Assembly (NCBI GenBank): GCA_964019055.1 | Contig: OZ025207.1 | Location: 23,814,617-23,878,616 of the forward strand | DNA length: 64,000 bases | DNA from: Anthopleura xanthogrammica | Lineage: Eukaryota > Cnidaria > Anthozoa > Actiniaria > Actiniidae | Reading direction: 5' to 3' | Part shown: positions 43,801 to 51,973 of the stretch, piece after piece | Numbering within the stretch: the stretch's first letter is position 1 | How the letters are laid out: each line of letters begins with the position of its first letter | Notes under the pieces: model-generated | What the model was told of the DNA's origin: nothing | Databases searched by the model: none | What the model saw: the letters and a program-made list of their open reading frames with translations, nothing else | Program-made: the position numbers and the translations under genes

Positions 43801-44845
43801 ATTGATTAGGGGGGATCCTTCTGTATCTTTCTGTGACTGGTACATCATCATCTGTGTAGATGCGGTGATGTATTGTCGACGTACAGCCAAGGTCCTCCTT
43901 ACCCTTGGAGAACACTTCTCTGTTCTCTTCAAATAGCCGGAGAGCCTCCATTCTCTGACGTTCCGTCCCGGGAAAGTTATCCAATGTGATCCCTTGAGGG
44001 GGTGCTTGCATCCTCTGCCCACGTACTATGCCCACAGCTTCCCGTTGGGGTGGCGTCTGGGGGTCAGCACTGAGTCTACAGCACACTGTCACTAGGTTAT
44101 TTCCTTGTACGAACTCCAACTGCTCTCCACTCTGGACCACGGTTCCCTCTCTGACGATTCCAATGCGCGTCCTCGGCTTTAGCCAAACATCCTTCGCAGT
44201 GTGGTTAGCAACTCGAACGATGTACAACGTTTTGGATGTGTCCACGAGAGTACTGGCCACGGTGAGGTTTCCTTCTATAGGTACTACAAGAGGTTCAATT
44301 ACAGCATCAGTGCCCCATGAAGGGCCTGTAACTAAGACATCAGATTCAGTGAAAGGTGGGACCCAGATTTGGTCTGAGCCAGCAACCTTCACGAATCCAG
44401 TTTTTGGTTTTATCTTCTTTTCTTCTTGCAGGATCTGCTTAAACTGAGGTACCCGTCCCAGAACGTTGGTTCCAATGAGTCCAGGTACTCTCTGTAACAC
44501 TGTAGTGGCTGGTGTGTCCTTCGTGACAAATACTCCACACCCAGGGACCTTTACTCCATTTATTTCCACTGTTGCCGTGAAATGACCAAGGTAGGGGATC
44601 TCCAGTCCGTTGGCTCCTCGCAACTGCAATAAACTCGTCTCTGCATTCAGGCCTCCTAAGTTGGGTTCAATCTTCTTTCGGTAGAATGACTCTGTGACCA
44701 GGGTTACCATGGAGCCTGTGTCTATAAGACTTTCCACTGGTACTCCTCCAATCCTGGCCATCACTGTGGGACTTTTCCCAACGAGCTTATCATTCTGAAA
44801 AAGAAAATCAGAGCCACTACAGTCCTCCTTCACGGCGTGGCTCAC
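40808..44845 (-). CDS. Gypsy pol polyprotein
   Basis: About 1,345 residues. Protease with DTG near residue 42; reverse transcriptase with the YLDD box; RNase H with ETDAS and TDNNPL; integrase zinc finger (H...H...CERC), DDE core (AMDFT, HSDQGRSF, HPQGNGQCERFNR) and a C-terminal region with LLRNRKVRGRN; acidic tail at the end. It is in the -1 frame relative to gag. The first available codon, at 44845, is GTG overlapping the gag stop, so production needs a -1 frameshift in the ~40-base overlap (44845-44884) or reinitiation. No stops or frameshifts inside. Confidence 0.95.
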   Translation of the reverse strand: MSHAVKEDCSGSDFLFQNDKLVGKSPTVMARIGGVPVESLIDTGSMVTLVTESFYRKKIEPNLGGLNAETSLLQLRGANGLEIPYLGHFTATVEINGVKVPGCGVFVTKDTPATTVLQRVPGLIGTNVLGRVPQFKQILQEEKKIKPKTGFVKVAGSDQIWVPPFTESDVLVTGPSWGTDAVIEPLVVPIEGNLTVASTLVDTSKTLYIVRVANHTAKDVWLKPRTRIGIVREGTVVQSGEQLEFVQGNNLVTVCCRLSADPQTPPQREAVGIVRGQRMQAPPQGITLDNFPGTERQRMEALRLFEENREVFSKGKEDLGCTSTIHHRIYTDDDVPVTERYRRIPPNQYQEVQQHLKELLEKGVIRGSESNYASPIVLVRKKSGALRMCVDYRKLNAKTKRDQYPLPRIEETLEALHGAKYFSTIDLASAYNQVEVAPQDQHKTAFTTPMGLFEHVRMPFGLQNAPATFQRLMQGVFRDDILRTMMVYLDDIIVFSVSIEDHLKRLESVFRKLRSHGLKIEPTKCQFFRDKVSYLGHVVSAGGVSTDPEKTKAVKDWPVPVTVRDLRSFLGFASYYRRFVPKFAQVAGPLHKIVAELGSGGSKKSTQKQIRELWTPECQSSFDKLKNLLTSAPVLAYPDYTKPFILETDASNEGLGAVLSQEQDGKVKVIAYASRGLRGGERNMENYSSRKLELLALKWAVCEKFREYVMGAKFVVYTDNNPLTYLQSKCKLKAVEQRWAAELANFDFTIKYRPGRHNQNADALSRINQGKQTTAVEVRQTLAFSANTTEIPEEVRGHMRVAATYINNSNAGTVALDEQATSFPTMSSGEIQHSQQEDPDISRLVHFRNLGRRPTRREHRLETRSTKRLLSDWKRIEETRGVLYRRTGDGQGGELNLLLLPASMKPLVLKGAHDQCGHQGQDRTEQLIRKRCWWPGLQADVKRWISNCERCVIAKGSYLPIKTPLGSMLASRPLEVLAMDFTLLEPASDGRENVLVITDVFTKFTIAVPTRDQKANTVVKTLIKEWFLVYGVPERLHSDQGRSFEAELVQELCKIYGVRKSKTTPYHPQGNGQCERFNRTLHDLLRTLPITEKRRWPEHLKELCYAYNATPHASTGYSPFYLMYGRDARLPIDILLPDEQREYIGGNQEWITRHQNCLREAYSTASKRMDQAALARKKAHDKRGRATAEPLRVGERVLLRNRKVRGRNKIQDLWEDQVYKIVERRGNNTYVVQRADGQGQDKVVSQAEMQVCPKPMLEVRQRQKPAYRQRVQAARPDDSSDEEDNIGEMTIAFQPMAREPVLGDYNDSEDTSEEEEETPVCRRSTRTTAGLHRNRYNLPRSTLQY

Positions 44846-45831
44846 AGCCGTGAAGGGTTGGAGTTTGACGCCACCTGAGATTTTTCACTAGCCAGTTTCG
44901 GGCAGTTCGGTCGTATATGTCCTGCCTCCTGACAGTTAAAACACCTCTTCGGGCCGTTGTATGGTCGTCGCTGCGGTGATGGTGGTGGGCGGTTCAACTT
45001 CTCGGTTATTGACATGAGTAGCTTCTGTTGGTCATTCAGAACCTTCTGTTGTTGCAAGATCTGCTCCACCAGAGCCTTTTGACCAGAAGTCAGGTCCTGT
45101 ATCGTCTTGGACATGGACAGACTGTTCACCTGGGCACATTCCTCAACTAGGACTTCTCTGCTGGCTGGCTGTCGGGTGGGGCGATCCAGCTCCTCCACTG
45201 TTCTGCGTGCCTCGTCGCGTATCTCGTCAAAGGTCTTGGCTGGATGTTCTCTAATCATCCTCCTTAAGTCACGCCGCATCACTCCATCCCTTAGGTTTTC
45301 CACAAAGGTGTCCCTCAGATTCTGGTTTTTATTGTCCAGTGAGCCGGGATGTGTCTTTAGTAGGTGGTCCACCGAAGACATCAGGGCGTGTGAGTAGTCC
45401 TGGATGGACTCTCTCTCCTTCTGTTTCCGTCCGAAGAACTTCTGGAGTAGCTGCGTCTTAGTCAGCTTTTCACTGAACACATCTCTGAGGATGGCATAAC
45501 ATTTAGTTGGCTCGTTCCAGTCCTCTGATGGTCTTAACCGGATCTCGTCTCGTGCCACTCCCTCCAGATTATGATATAAGAAGTCAACAGCCTCAACGTC
45601 AGTTAACTTTTGGGCAGTCACAGCTCTCTGGGCATCAGATATCCAGTCCTCCAGCAGCTTGTCATCTCTCCCGCCAGCATACTTTCGCAACTTCTTCTCT
45701 CTTGGGGCCATAACTTTGACAACCGGGATCGGTTGTGGGTCAACTCCTTCAACTGCAACAGCTGGCTCCAGCTGGGCGAGTTGAGTCTTGAGGGCAGCCA
45801 GCTGTTCTTCTAACTCCTCGAGTGTAGCCAT
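44842..45831 (-). CDS. Gypsy gag
   Basis: 329 residues from the ATG 82 bp after the 5' LTR. An N-terminal Leu/Glu-rich coil, a retrotransposon Gag core (~55-230) and one CCHC zinc knuckle (CFNCQEAGHIRPNC) near the end, which binds nucleic acid in the family. The stop at 44842-44844 overlaps the start of the pol frame. Confidence 0.93.
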   Translation of the reverse strand: MATLEELEEQLAALKTQLAQLEPAVAVEGVDPQPIPVVKVMAPREKKLRKYAGGRDDKLLEDWISDAQRAVTAQKLTDVEAVDFLYHNLEGVARDEIRLRPSEDWNEPTKCYAILRDVFSEKLTKTQLLQKFFGRKQKERESIQDYSHALMSSVDHLLKTHPGSLDNKNQNLRDTFVENLRDGVMRRDLRRMIREHPAKTFDEIRDEARRTVEELDRPTRQPASREVLVEECAQVNSLSMSKTIQDLTSGQKALVEQILQQQKVLNDQQKLLMSITEKLNRPPPSPQRRPYNGPKRCFNCQEAGHIRPNCPKLASEKSQVASNSNPSRL

Positions 45832-45889
45832 ACTGTTTTCCTACTCTTTCCCGTTTTAATTCTAATAAATTCAATGTTAATTTACTTGC

Positions 45890-45908
45890 AATCCCACTTC
45901 TGACACCA
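45890..45908 (-). other. Gypsy primer-binding site, tRNA-Leu(CAA)
   Basis: Minus-strand TGGTGTCAGAAGTGGGATT follows the 5' LTR after four T. It is the complement of the tRNA-Leu(CAA) 3' end with CCA, as I know that tRNA. Confidence 0.85.
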
Positions 45909-45912
45909 AAAA

Positions 45913-46346
45913 TGTAACCGGCGGCAAGGCGCTCAAGCTTACAAAATCAGATTGCAAGTGGTTTAACAGTAAAATTTATTGGAAACAAAACACAATTTTA
46001 CACACTAACTAAAACTTAGTTGTGGCTTACTTTTATGGGGAATTCCACATTCTTTGGCCCTTACTTGCCCCACGTATTCTACGCCCTCGGCTTAGTAAAC
46101 AGGATGTCCCAAACTAGAATGTTTACTATAATGTATACTGAAACTAACTTGCATAAACATTACTCATTGATCTAATCAAATTAACTAAGGAAATTCGTAA
46201 TTTCCTTGAACATGCTTCGTATATGATACTCAACTAAGGAAGAACATTCCTTTGCATACACGAAATATTACTAGATTATTAGGAATATAGATTTATAAAA
46301 CTGAATAATAATTCTTCTAAAATAATGTCCTTTTGACCATGTCACA
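45913..46346 (-). repeat. Gypsy 5' LTR
   Basis: 434 bp; same as 40291-40724 as far as I could compare by eye. Confidence 0.93.
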
Positions 46347-46429
46347 TTTTATTTTCCATGTAAAAATGAACTGTAGAAAGAGGAGTCCTTTGGGGTTAAC
46401 CAGACTTAAAGTAACGGTAGCAAAATAGG

Positions 46430-46597
46430 CAGGGGCGGATCCAGGGGAGGGGGGCAGGGGATGCGCACCCCTCCCTTGGTCGATGATAGCCAATACAAAA
46501 TATTGATTTTCTCCTTTGATAATAAGGGGTACACCCCTCCCTGGGTGCGCTCCCAACGCAGCACCCCTCCCTTAAGAAAATTCTGGATCCGCCCCTG
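46430..46597. mobile_element. 168-bp MITE, CAGGGGCGGATCCAG family
   Basis: Ends CAGGGGCGGATCCAG and CTGGATCCGCCCCTG. Flanks ATAGG and AAAGG are nearly matching 5-mers, fitting the 5-bp duplication of its relative at 15147. Confidence 0.75.
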
Positions 46598-47227
46598 AAA
46601 GGTTTTTATTTAACAAGGATTTATAACAATATAACTAGAAAACGTCAATTATCAAGAAACATTCTTTGCAGACCCCATTATAGGTGTTAATTGAGACCAC
46701 GTTTCTTTTCCTTCAGGGTTGTTTTCTTCCTAGAGATTTACACTGGCAACGACAATCGGAGAGTTGCTTTGAAAGGTATCCGGGGATTTTGTTGAACGAT
46801 TTCTGTCACTCAAAACTCAACAGATCTGATGACCATCAGGTACGATTGCTTATTTATGGTTTCTTGTCGTGGCCTGGCATATTTCAATTGGTAATACTGA
46901 GTTTTGTCAGTGTCAATCAAAACTCGACATATCTCGTCAATGTCTTCTGAATCAGAGCTGCCTGAATCACTGGACTGGTGTAATTCTGAGGTACAATAGT
47001 TTATAGCTTTTCTTGTCGTGGCTTGCCATTCTTGGTCTTTCAATCTTGGTCTAGCAATCAAAACTCAAAAAAATCCACGTCTTCATCTTCTGAATCAGAA
47101 CGGCCTGAATAACTCGACAGGTGCCCTTCTTGGGTACAATACTTGGGGATTGTATGGCTGTTCGTCGTGGCTTACCATTCTCGGACTTAATCAAAACTCA
47201 AAAAATCTCTATAGTCCCTGTCTTCAT
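46598..47227. repeat. Degenerate ~140-bp tandem repeat, three units
   Basis: Units at roughly 46810-46920, 46925-47055 and 47060-47225 share TCAAAACTC, CTTCTGAATCAGA and TCGTGGCNTRCCATTCT blocks. On the minus strand one unit encodes SSDSGSSDSEDIDE-like acidic sequence; whether this was ever coding is unclear. Confidence 0.5.
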
Positions 47228-48218
47228 CTTACAGAGGTTATATCTCTAATACATTTATGAAAACTATTCGAGTCTGCTGCAGCAGCATATTGAATGGTTG
47301 TCTGACCTTATCATTGATTTAATCAAGACCGACTGAACTTTTCCCTGGCGTATGAAATTTAGTGATCTAAAGGCTTTGTAACGGAAGGGAAGACCTCTGT
47401 ATATTTTTCCTTCCCTTTTGCCCTTCTCCCTCAGCTTTATCACTCTTTCTTCCCTTTTCTTCCTTCCATTCTCCCTTCCCTTTTTCTCTTCCTCCCTCGA
47501 TTTATTCACTATTTCTCGGCGTAGTATATACAAAACTAAACAGAGACTAGTGCCCAGGATAAGATAGACAGGGATCATTTATTCCTTGACTTTGCAGGTC
47601 ACTATAACCTAAATTATATTGTCTAAAATGACATTTAATTTTATAGTCATTTTGAATTCTTATATTTCTAAACCATTTTCCAGTTACTTTACTAAATTTG
47701 GAAAATTATTTAATACAAATTATTACAATATATCAGGTTCCTAATATAAAGAATTCTTGCTAAATACCTTTCATGATTTATAACAGTCTGAGAGAAAAAA
47801 TGTGTCTGGAAAAGAAACTTGAAAATAGAAATGTGGGTTTAGTATGGAGCATTTTTTAGCACTGCTGTTTACGAACTTAGTAACCTGTTATAACAAAATT
47901 CATGTCTTTCATGTGAGAATTAGTCTGTACTGTTACAGTGCAGACACTCGAACCATGAACACTTCAAGGCTTTTTTGAAATTTTTTTAATAACTATCCAA
48001 TCAGCGCTCTCCGTAAAAACAAAGGAATCAAAAAAAATTGAGGCGCCATCCAATCACAACACACGAAGGAAAATCTTTAGAAGTTTATTTTTAACTTTCT
48101 CATGTGAACTTATGAAATCACATAAATTATGCCGAATATTACTTTTGGTTATCAAAACAATTAACAATATAGAAAAAGAATGCTTTTACAGTAACAATGT
48201 TCAAATATACATGGCTAA
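47228..48218. other. 3' flank of copy F, distal part
   Basis: Noncoding. 47228-47600 occurs inverted at 58000-58385, while 47627 onward aligns directly with 58590 onward and with the C flank (~9880-10100). No gene supported. Confidence 0.55.
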
Positions 48219-48493
48219 GGGACTGGTCATAAAGTAAAATGGGGGGGGGGGGGGGGGGGGGGTTGGCCGGCAAAACTAGAATTGAGTTAACATTTTTGTT
48301 TGCTGGCACAATTATTGTGGTTGAAAAAGTGATGACCCACCCTCAGGTCTGAAGCAAAATTGCATAGATGTTAGATGTTAGATGGTCCATTTTATAGATA
48401 GCCCACCCATTTCAAGGAGCACAAAATTATGTGGCCCTACCCCTGTTTTTTGCCTCCCCACCCCCCCCTCCCATTTACTTTATGACCAGTCCC
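48219..48493. mobile_element. PIF/Harbinger-like MITE with poly-G tract
   Basis: Ends GGGACTGGTCATAAAGTAAA and complement, flanked by TAA on both sides. A 3-bp TWA duplication with GGG-starting ends is characteristic of PIF/Harbinger. A run of ~22 G lies just inside the left end. Sister copy at 59177-59447. Confidence 0.75.
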
Positions 48494-49435
48494 TAACTTA
48501 ATTAACTCACTGAATCCACTGTCAGCCAATCACAGCAAAGCATTTTTAAGGATAATCAAGGGATTTGCCTTGGAAGCATTTGGACTACAGGTTAATATGC
48601 TACAAGCAAAACTAATTCAAGAAGCGGTAAAGTCTCTCACTTCATCAACTGTTCTTGATAAAAATGATAACAACATGTCATATATCAAGTACGTAAAGCT
48701 ATCTTAGCATTTCATGCTTTAAAGTGAATATATACAGTATACTTGCAAGCACATCTTTCATTTACAATCATATATCTTTTTACGCTGGCGACAGAACCTA
48801 ACTACAGTTTTCTCGCCCACTTGAGATTCAATTGAGATTTCCTTCTGCAACAAATTTCATGTGAAAATATTTTCCCGAGGATCACCAACATCGTCATTTA
48901 ACAATTATTCACCAAAGGTGAAGTGAACATCGCAGGGGTGGATCCAGGATATTTAGAAGGGAGGTGACTGTTAAATACAGGGTAACTCGTGCCAATACCA
49001 AAGAAAACACATAAAAGGCAGGAAAATAGTGAAAAAATGGCGTCTCAAATTGACAGAATTTTTTAAAATTTGAGAGCTTCGAGTAAATCGAGTGAAAGCT
49101 TATCCAAATAACTTTTTTTCAGTTATAAACACCTTTTTTCAAATTGGTGCAAAAAAAAAAAAAAAGGGTGTGACTAGTCACCACCTCCCCTGCATCCGCC
49201 CCTGCATCAGTGAATATTTACCGAGACGTAGTTTAGTATATTTTTACACTTGAATATCAGAGATATGAAAATTCCGGATAAGAATACGTTATAGTATTAC
49301 TTCCGCTTTGGCAAACCTCATATTCACCGCGGCTCGCGCAATGATGTCGTCTCATAATTACTGGTCGCTCGACCAAGCAGAAACTTAATATCCAAGTCTA
49401 AAATTATATACTAATTTAAAATATCTAAATTCTTT
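48494..49435. other. 3' flank of copy F, proximal part
   Basis: Noncoding, homologous to 59448-60395; contains the MITE at 48933-49204. It is also related to the flanks of B and D (CAACTGTTCTTGATAA...GTACGTAAAG). No gene seen. Confidence 0.6.
48933..49204. mobile_element. 272-bp MITE, CAGGGGTGGATCCAG family
   Basis: Inverted ends CAGGGGTGGATCCAG and TGCATCCGCCCCTG, flanked by CATCG and CATCA (5 bp, one mismatch). Orthologous copy at 59891-60150. Confidence 0.75.
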
Positions 49436-51508
49436 CTACTTTACAAACCACACACCAGAATACTTAGTACTGACCAATATCTGACCATCATTCAACACCG
49501 TTATATATTCAAGATTCTCGATTTTATCGCATGTCTTGCCTACAAAACGACCATCCAAGGTGAATTTCTGAACACGATTATTACCAGTGTCACAAACCAA
49601 CAGATGTTGGTTATTATCAATAGCCAGGCCCAATGGTAAATCCAGCTGACCATCAGCAGTGCCGTATCCACCAATCTTCGATATTCTAGTCGTTACGTTA
49701 CCTTTTTTCTCAAAAACATGAATAACGTGATTATAATGATCACTGACGTAAAACAGTCCATCATGTGTTATAACATAAAGTGGATCAAATATGTCCTGTG
49801 TTGTTAAACCAAACTGATATTGATAGTCACCGTCTTTCGTGAAGACTTGAACAAGATGACTATCACGATCACACACAATGATGTTATCATTGTCATCAAC
49901 GTGTACTGCACATGGATTAAAAAACTCTTCATCTATGCTACCATGGTTACCGAAAGTTTTGATCAATTTCCCTGTTATAGTGTTCGCTATACATATTCTA
50001 TGATTATCACCGTCTGCCATGACTAAATCTGCACCATTCAAAGCTATACCTTGAGGACAAAACCATTCTTTAGGCTGTGGTCTTCGTACACAATTATAGT
50101 ATGTTAAGTGATCTCCATCAGTGTTGAATACAAGGACACAGGAAGAAATAGATGACTTCGGATTGGTAATAGCGATTCTGCTTTTGTCTCTGTTTACTGC
50201 TATACCCGTAATAAAAAAACGTGATTTAGTATCCACGCCTTTCATGTTAAACTGTCCCATTATTCTCATTTCCTGTGGCTTGACATTCATCACTAGTGGA
50301 CTGTTAGATACATGATTCCCATTCACTTGAACCTCTGCTGTCAGTTGACCAGCTACTTTAGCCACGAATTGAACTGCTGTTCTCCCATCAGTCCTCACAT
50401 CTTCAGGGCTGATTTGAAGGTCTACAGCTTCTAATTCTGGCTCGTCCTCCGCCAGAATAGTGCTCATCGTATGGTCTGTTTCGGTACCTTTCGTTTGTAT
50501 TTCTCCAAGGCCTGTATTCACTTGTTGCTCCAGCTCTTGGTTAGGAATAAAGGCAATTCCTAAGGATAGTGGAATTGGGTTGAAGATGAATTTCTCCGAG
50601 GATTGTGTCTCTTGAATGTTGAACATTTTACCTGCGAGTCCTCTTTCCATCACATTCTTGATGTGTTCCTTGACGGCTGGAATATGATGAATGATATTCA
50701 AGTTTGTTGTGGCTGTGTCCAACTTCTCGTCGATTTGTTTCAGTAGTTCTCTTTCCTTTTCTTGTAGTATTTGGATCATTTTCTTGGTTTTGTCTTTCAC
50801 TTCTTCTTTGGCCTTTTCTCCTTGTTGTTTGATTTTCCTAGCAATCTGTTCTTGTTGTTGCTTTTGCTTGTCATCTAATCTCAACTGCTCCAGTACCTGC
50901 AGATGCTGTAACAATACAGCTTTCTTGATTGAAACAAACTTCTCTAATGACATTGTCTTATGATCCTTGTGATCGTGTATTAAGCATGTTCTGCAAATCA
51001 TTACATCACAATCTTCACAGAAAAACTCTAGCCTGTGATGAGGGTGACTTTTACAAGGATTTTCTCTCGTTATTATGAACTCAATATCTTCTTTCTTCAA
51101 ATCAGCCAGACGAACGACCTTGTGATCTTTGACAAACATTGAATGGTATTTCATGCATTCCTCACACATCGAGCGATCACAGTCAAAACAATACCAAGAT
51201 GCTGGTGAATGACTGTCAGAAACAGAACAAACCTTTTCTCCTTCTACCAATGTCAGACCCTTTAAGATTCTTGAATGTAGTAGACTTGACTGTAGATCTT
51301 CGACGCTGCTTGGTTGTGGTAGAAACGTTTGTGATTTGCATCGAATACACTTAAAAACGTTGACTTCGTCAATCAGCTCGGCGTGTCTTTTGATGCAAGG
51401 CTTACAAAATGTGTGGAAACATGGTAAGATCTTGGGTTCAGTAAGTGTATCATTACACAAGGAGCACTGAACGTCCTTTTTCAGAACAGTGAGGAAAGAA
51501 GATTCCAT
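49436..51508 (-). CDS. TRIM-NHL protein, copy F
   Basis: An intronless 690-residue frame from the conserved ATG at 51508. A longer frame to 51562 would need a TTG start that lies at the edge of an inserted transposon. RING, both B-boxes, coiled coil and six NHL blades are present. The filamin-type repeat is shortened by ~28 residues relative to copies A-E: EDEPELEAVDLQISPED replaces the longer stretch. The deletion is shared with G. From B-box 2 to the end it is almost identical to G. Its normal promoter region is displaced 6.3 kb by the MULE element. Confidence 0.94.
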   Translation of the reverse strand: MESSFLTVLKKDVQCSLCNDTLTEPKILPCFHTFCKPCIKRHAELIDEVNVFKCIRCKSQTFLPQPSSVEDLQSSLLHSRILKGLTLVEGEKVCSVSDSHSPASWYCFDCDRSMCEECMKYHSMFVKDHKVVRLADLKKEDIEFIITRENPCKSHPHHRLEFFCEDCDVMICRTCLIHDHKDHKTMSLEKFVSIKKAVLLQHLQVLEQLRLDDKQKQQQEQIARKIKQQGEKAKEEVKDKTKKMIQILQEKERELLKQIDEKLDTATTNLNIIHHIPAVKEHIKNVMERGLAGKMFNIQETQSSEKFIFNPIPLSLGIAFIPNQELEQQVNTGLGEIQTKGTETDHTMSTILAEDEPELEAVDLQISPEDVRTDGRTAVQFVAKVAGQLTAEVQVNGNHVSNSPLVMNVKPQEMRIMGQFNMKGVDTKSRFFITGIAVNRDKSRIAITNPKSSISSCVLVFNTDGDHLTYYNCVRRPQPKEWFCPQGIALNGADLVMADGDNHRICIANTITGKLIKTFGNHGSIDEEFFNPCAVHVDDNDNIIVCDRDSHLVQVFTKDGDYQYQFGLTTQDIFDPLYVITHDGLFYVSDHYNHVIHVFEKKGNVTTRISKIGGYGTADGQLDLPLGLAIDNNQHLLVCDTGNNRVQKFTLDGRFVGKTCDKIENLEYITVLNDGQILVSTKYSGVWFVK

Positions 51509-51973
51509 GTTTTCCTGAGATATAGGGAGTTGTACGATTATCTGTATACGTGTCACTGCCAAGGTTTACCACCTTGGTAGTCAATTTATCCCTGGCGATG
51601 TATGACACCCTTCCGCGATCAAATTTTATCGTGTCAGCGGTTGTGTAATCTAATTATATACATGATACATACGTAATGCAATACCTGGGTCACGCTAGAA
51701 TATATTACACTTGAGTACTCGGAATATTTTCTTTTTCTATAGAGGGAGAGATTATTATTATTGAGTTCAGTTGAACTCTTTATAAAATCTAAATTGCATC
51801 CCGTGGTATTTATATTTGCTCAGCTGAAATTGTTAACTTTTCACTTCAAATATTTTGAATTGTTTTGAAAAATTAATTATGACTGATTTCGTTACATTGT
51901 ATGAAAATCAGAATGTAGAATGTTTTGATTAAATCAGTCTGTACAAAAAACCCTCTACTTAAAAAAATATACA

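Larger units (their letters stand above)
40291..46346 (-). mobile_element. Gypsy/Ty3 LTR retrotransposon, apparently intact
   Basis: Two 434-bp LTRs (40291-40724, 45913-46346) with no difference that I could see, starting TGTGACATGG and ending GGTTACA on the minus strand. The primer site (45890-45908) matches the 3' end of tRNA-Leu(CAA) over 19 bases, and a purine tract AAAAAAGGAGGGG adjoins the 3' LTR. Gag and Pol are both full length and open. The order protease, RT, RNase H, integrase defines Gypsy/Ty3. There is no envelope frame. No target duplication is visible: a 14-base copy of the primer-site region lies beyond the 3' LTR instead. Confidence 0.95.
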
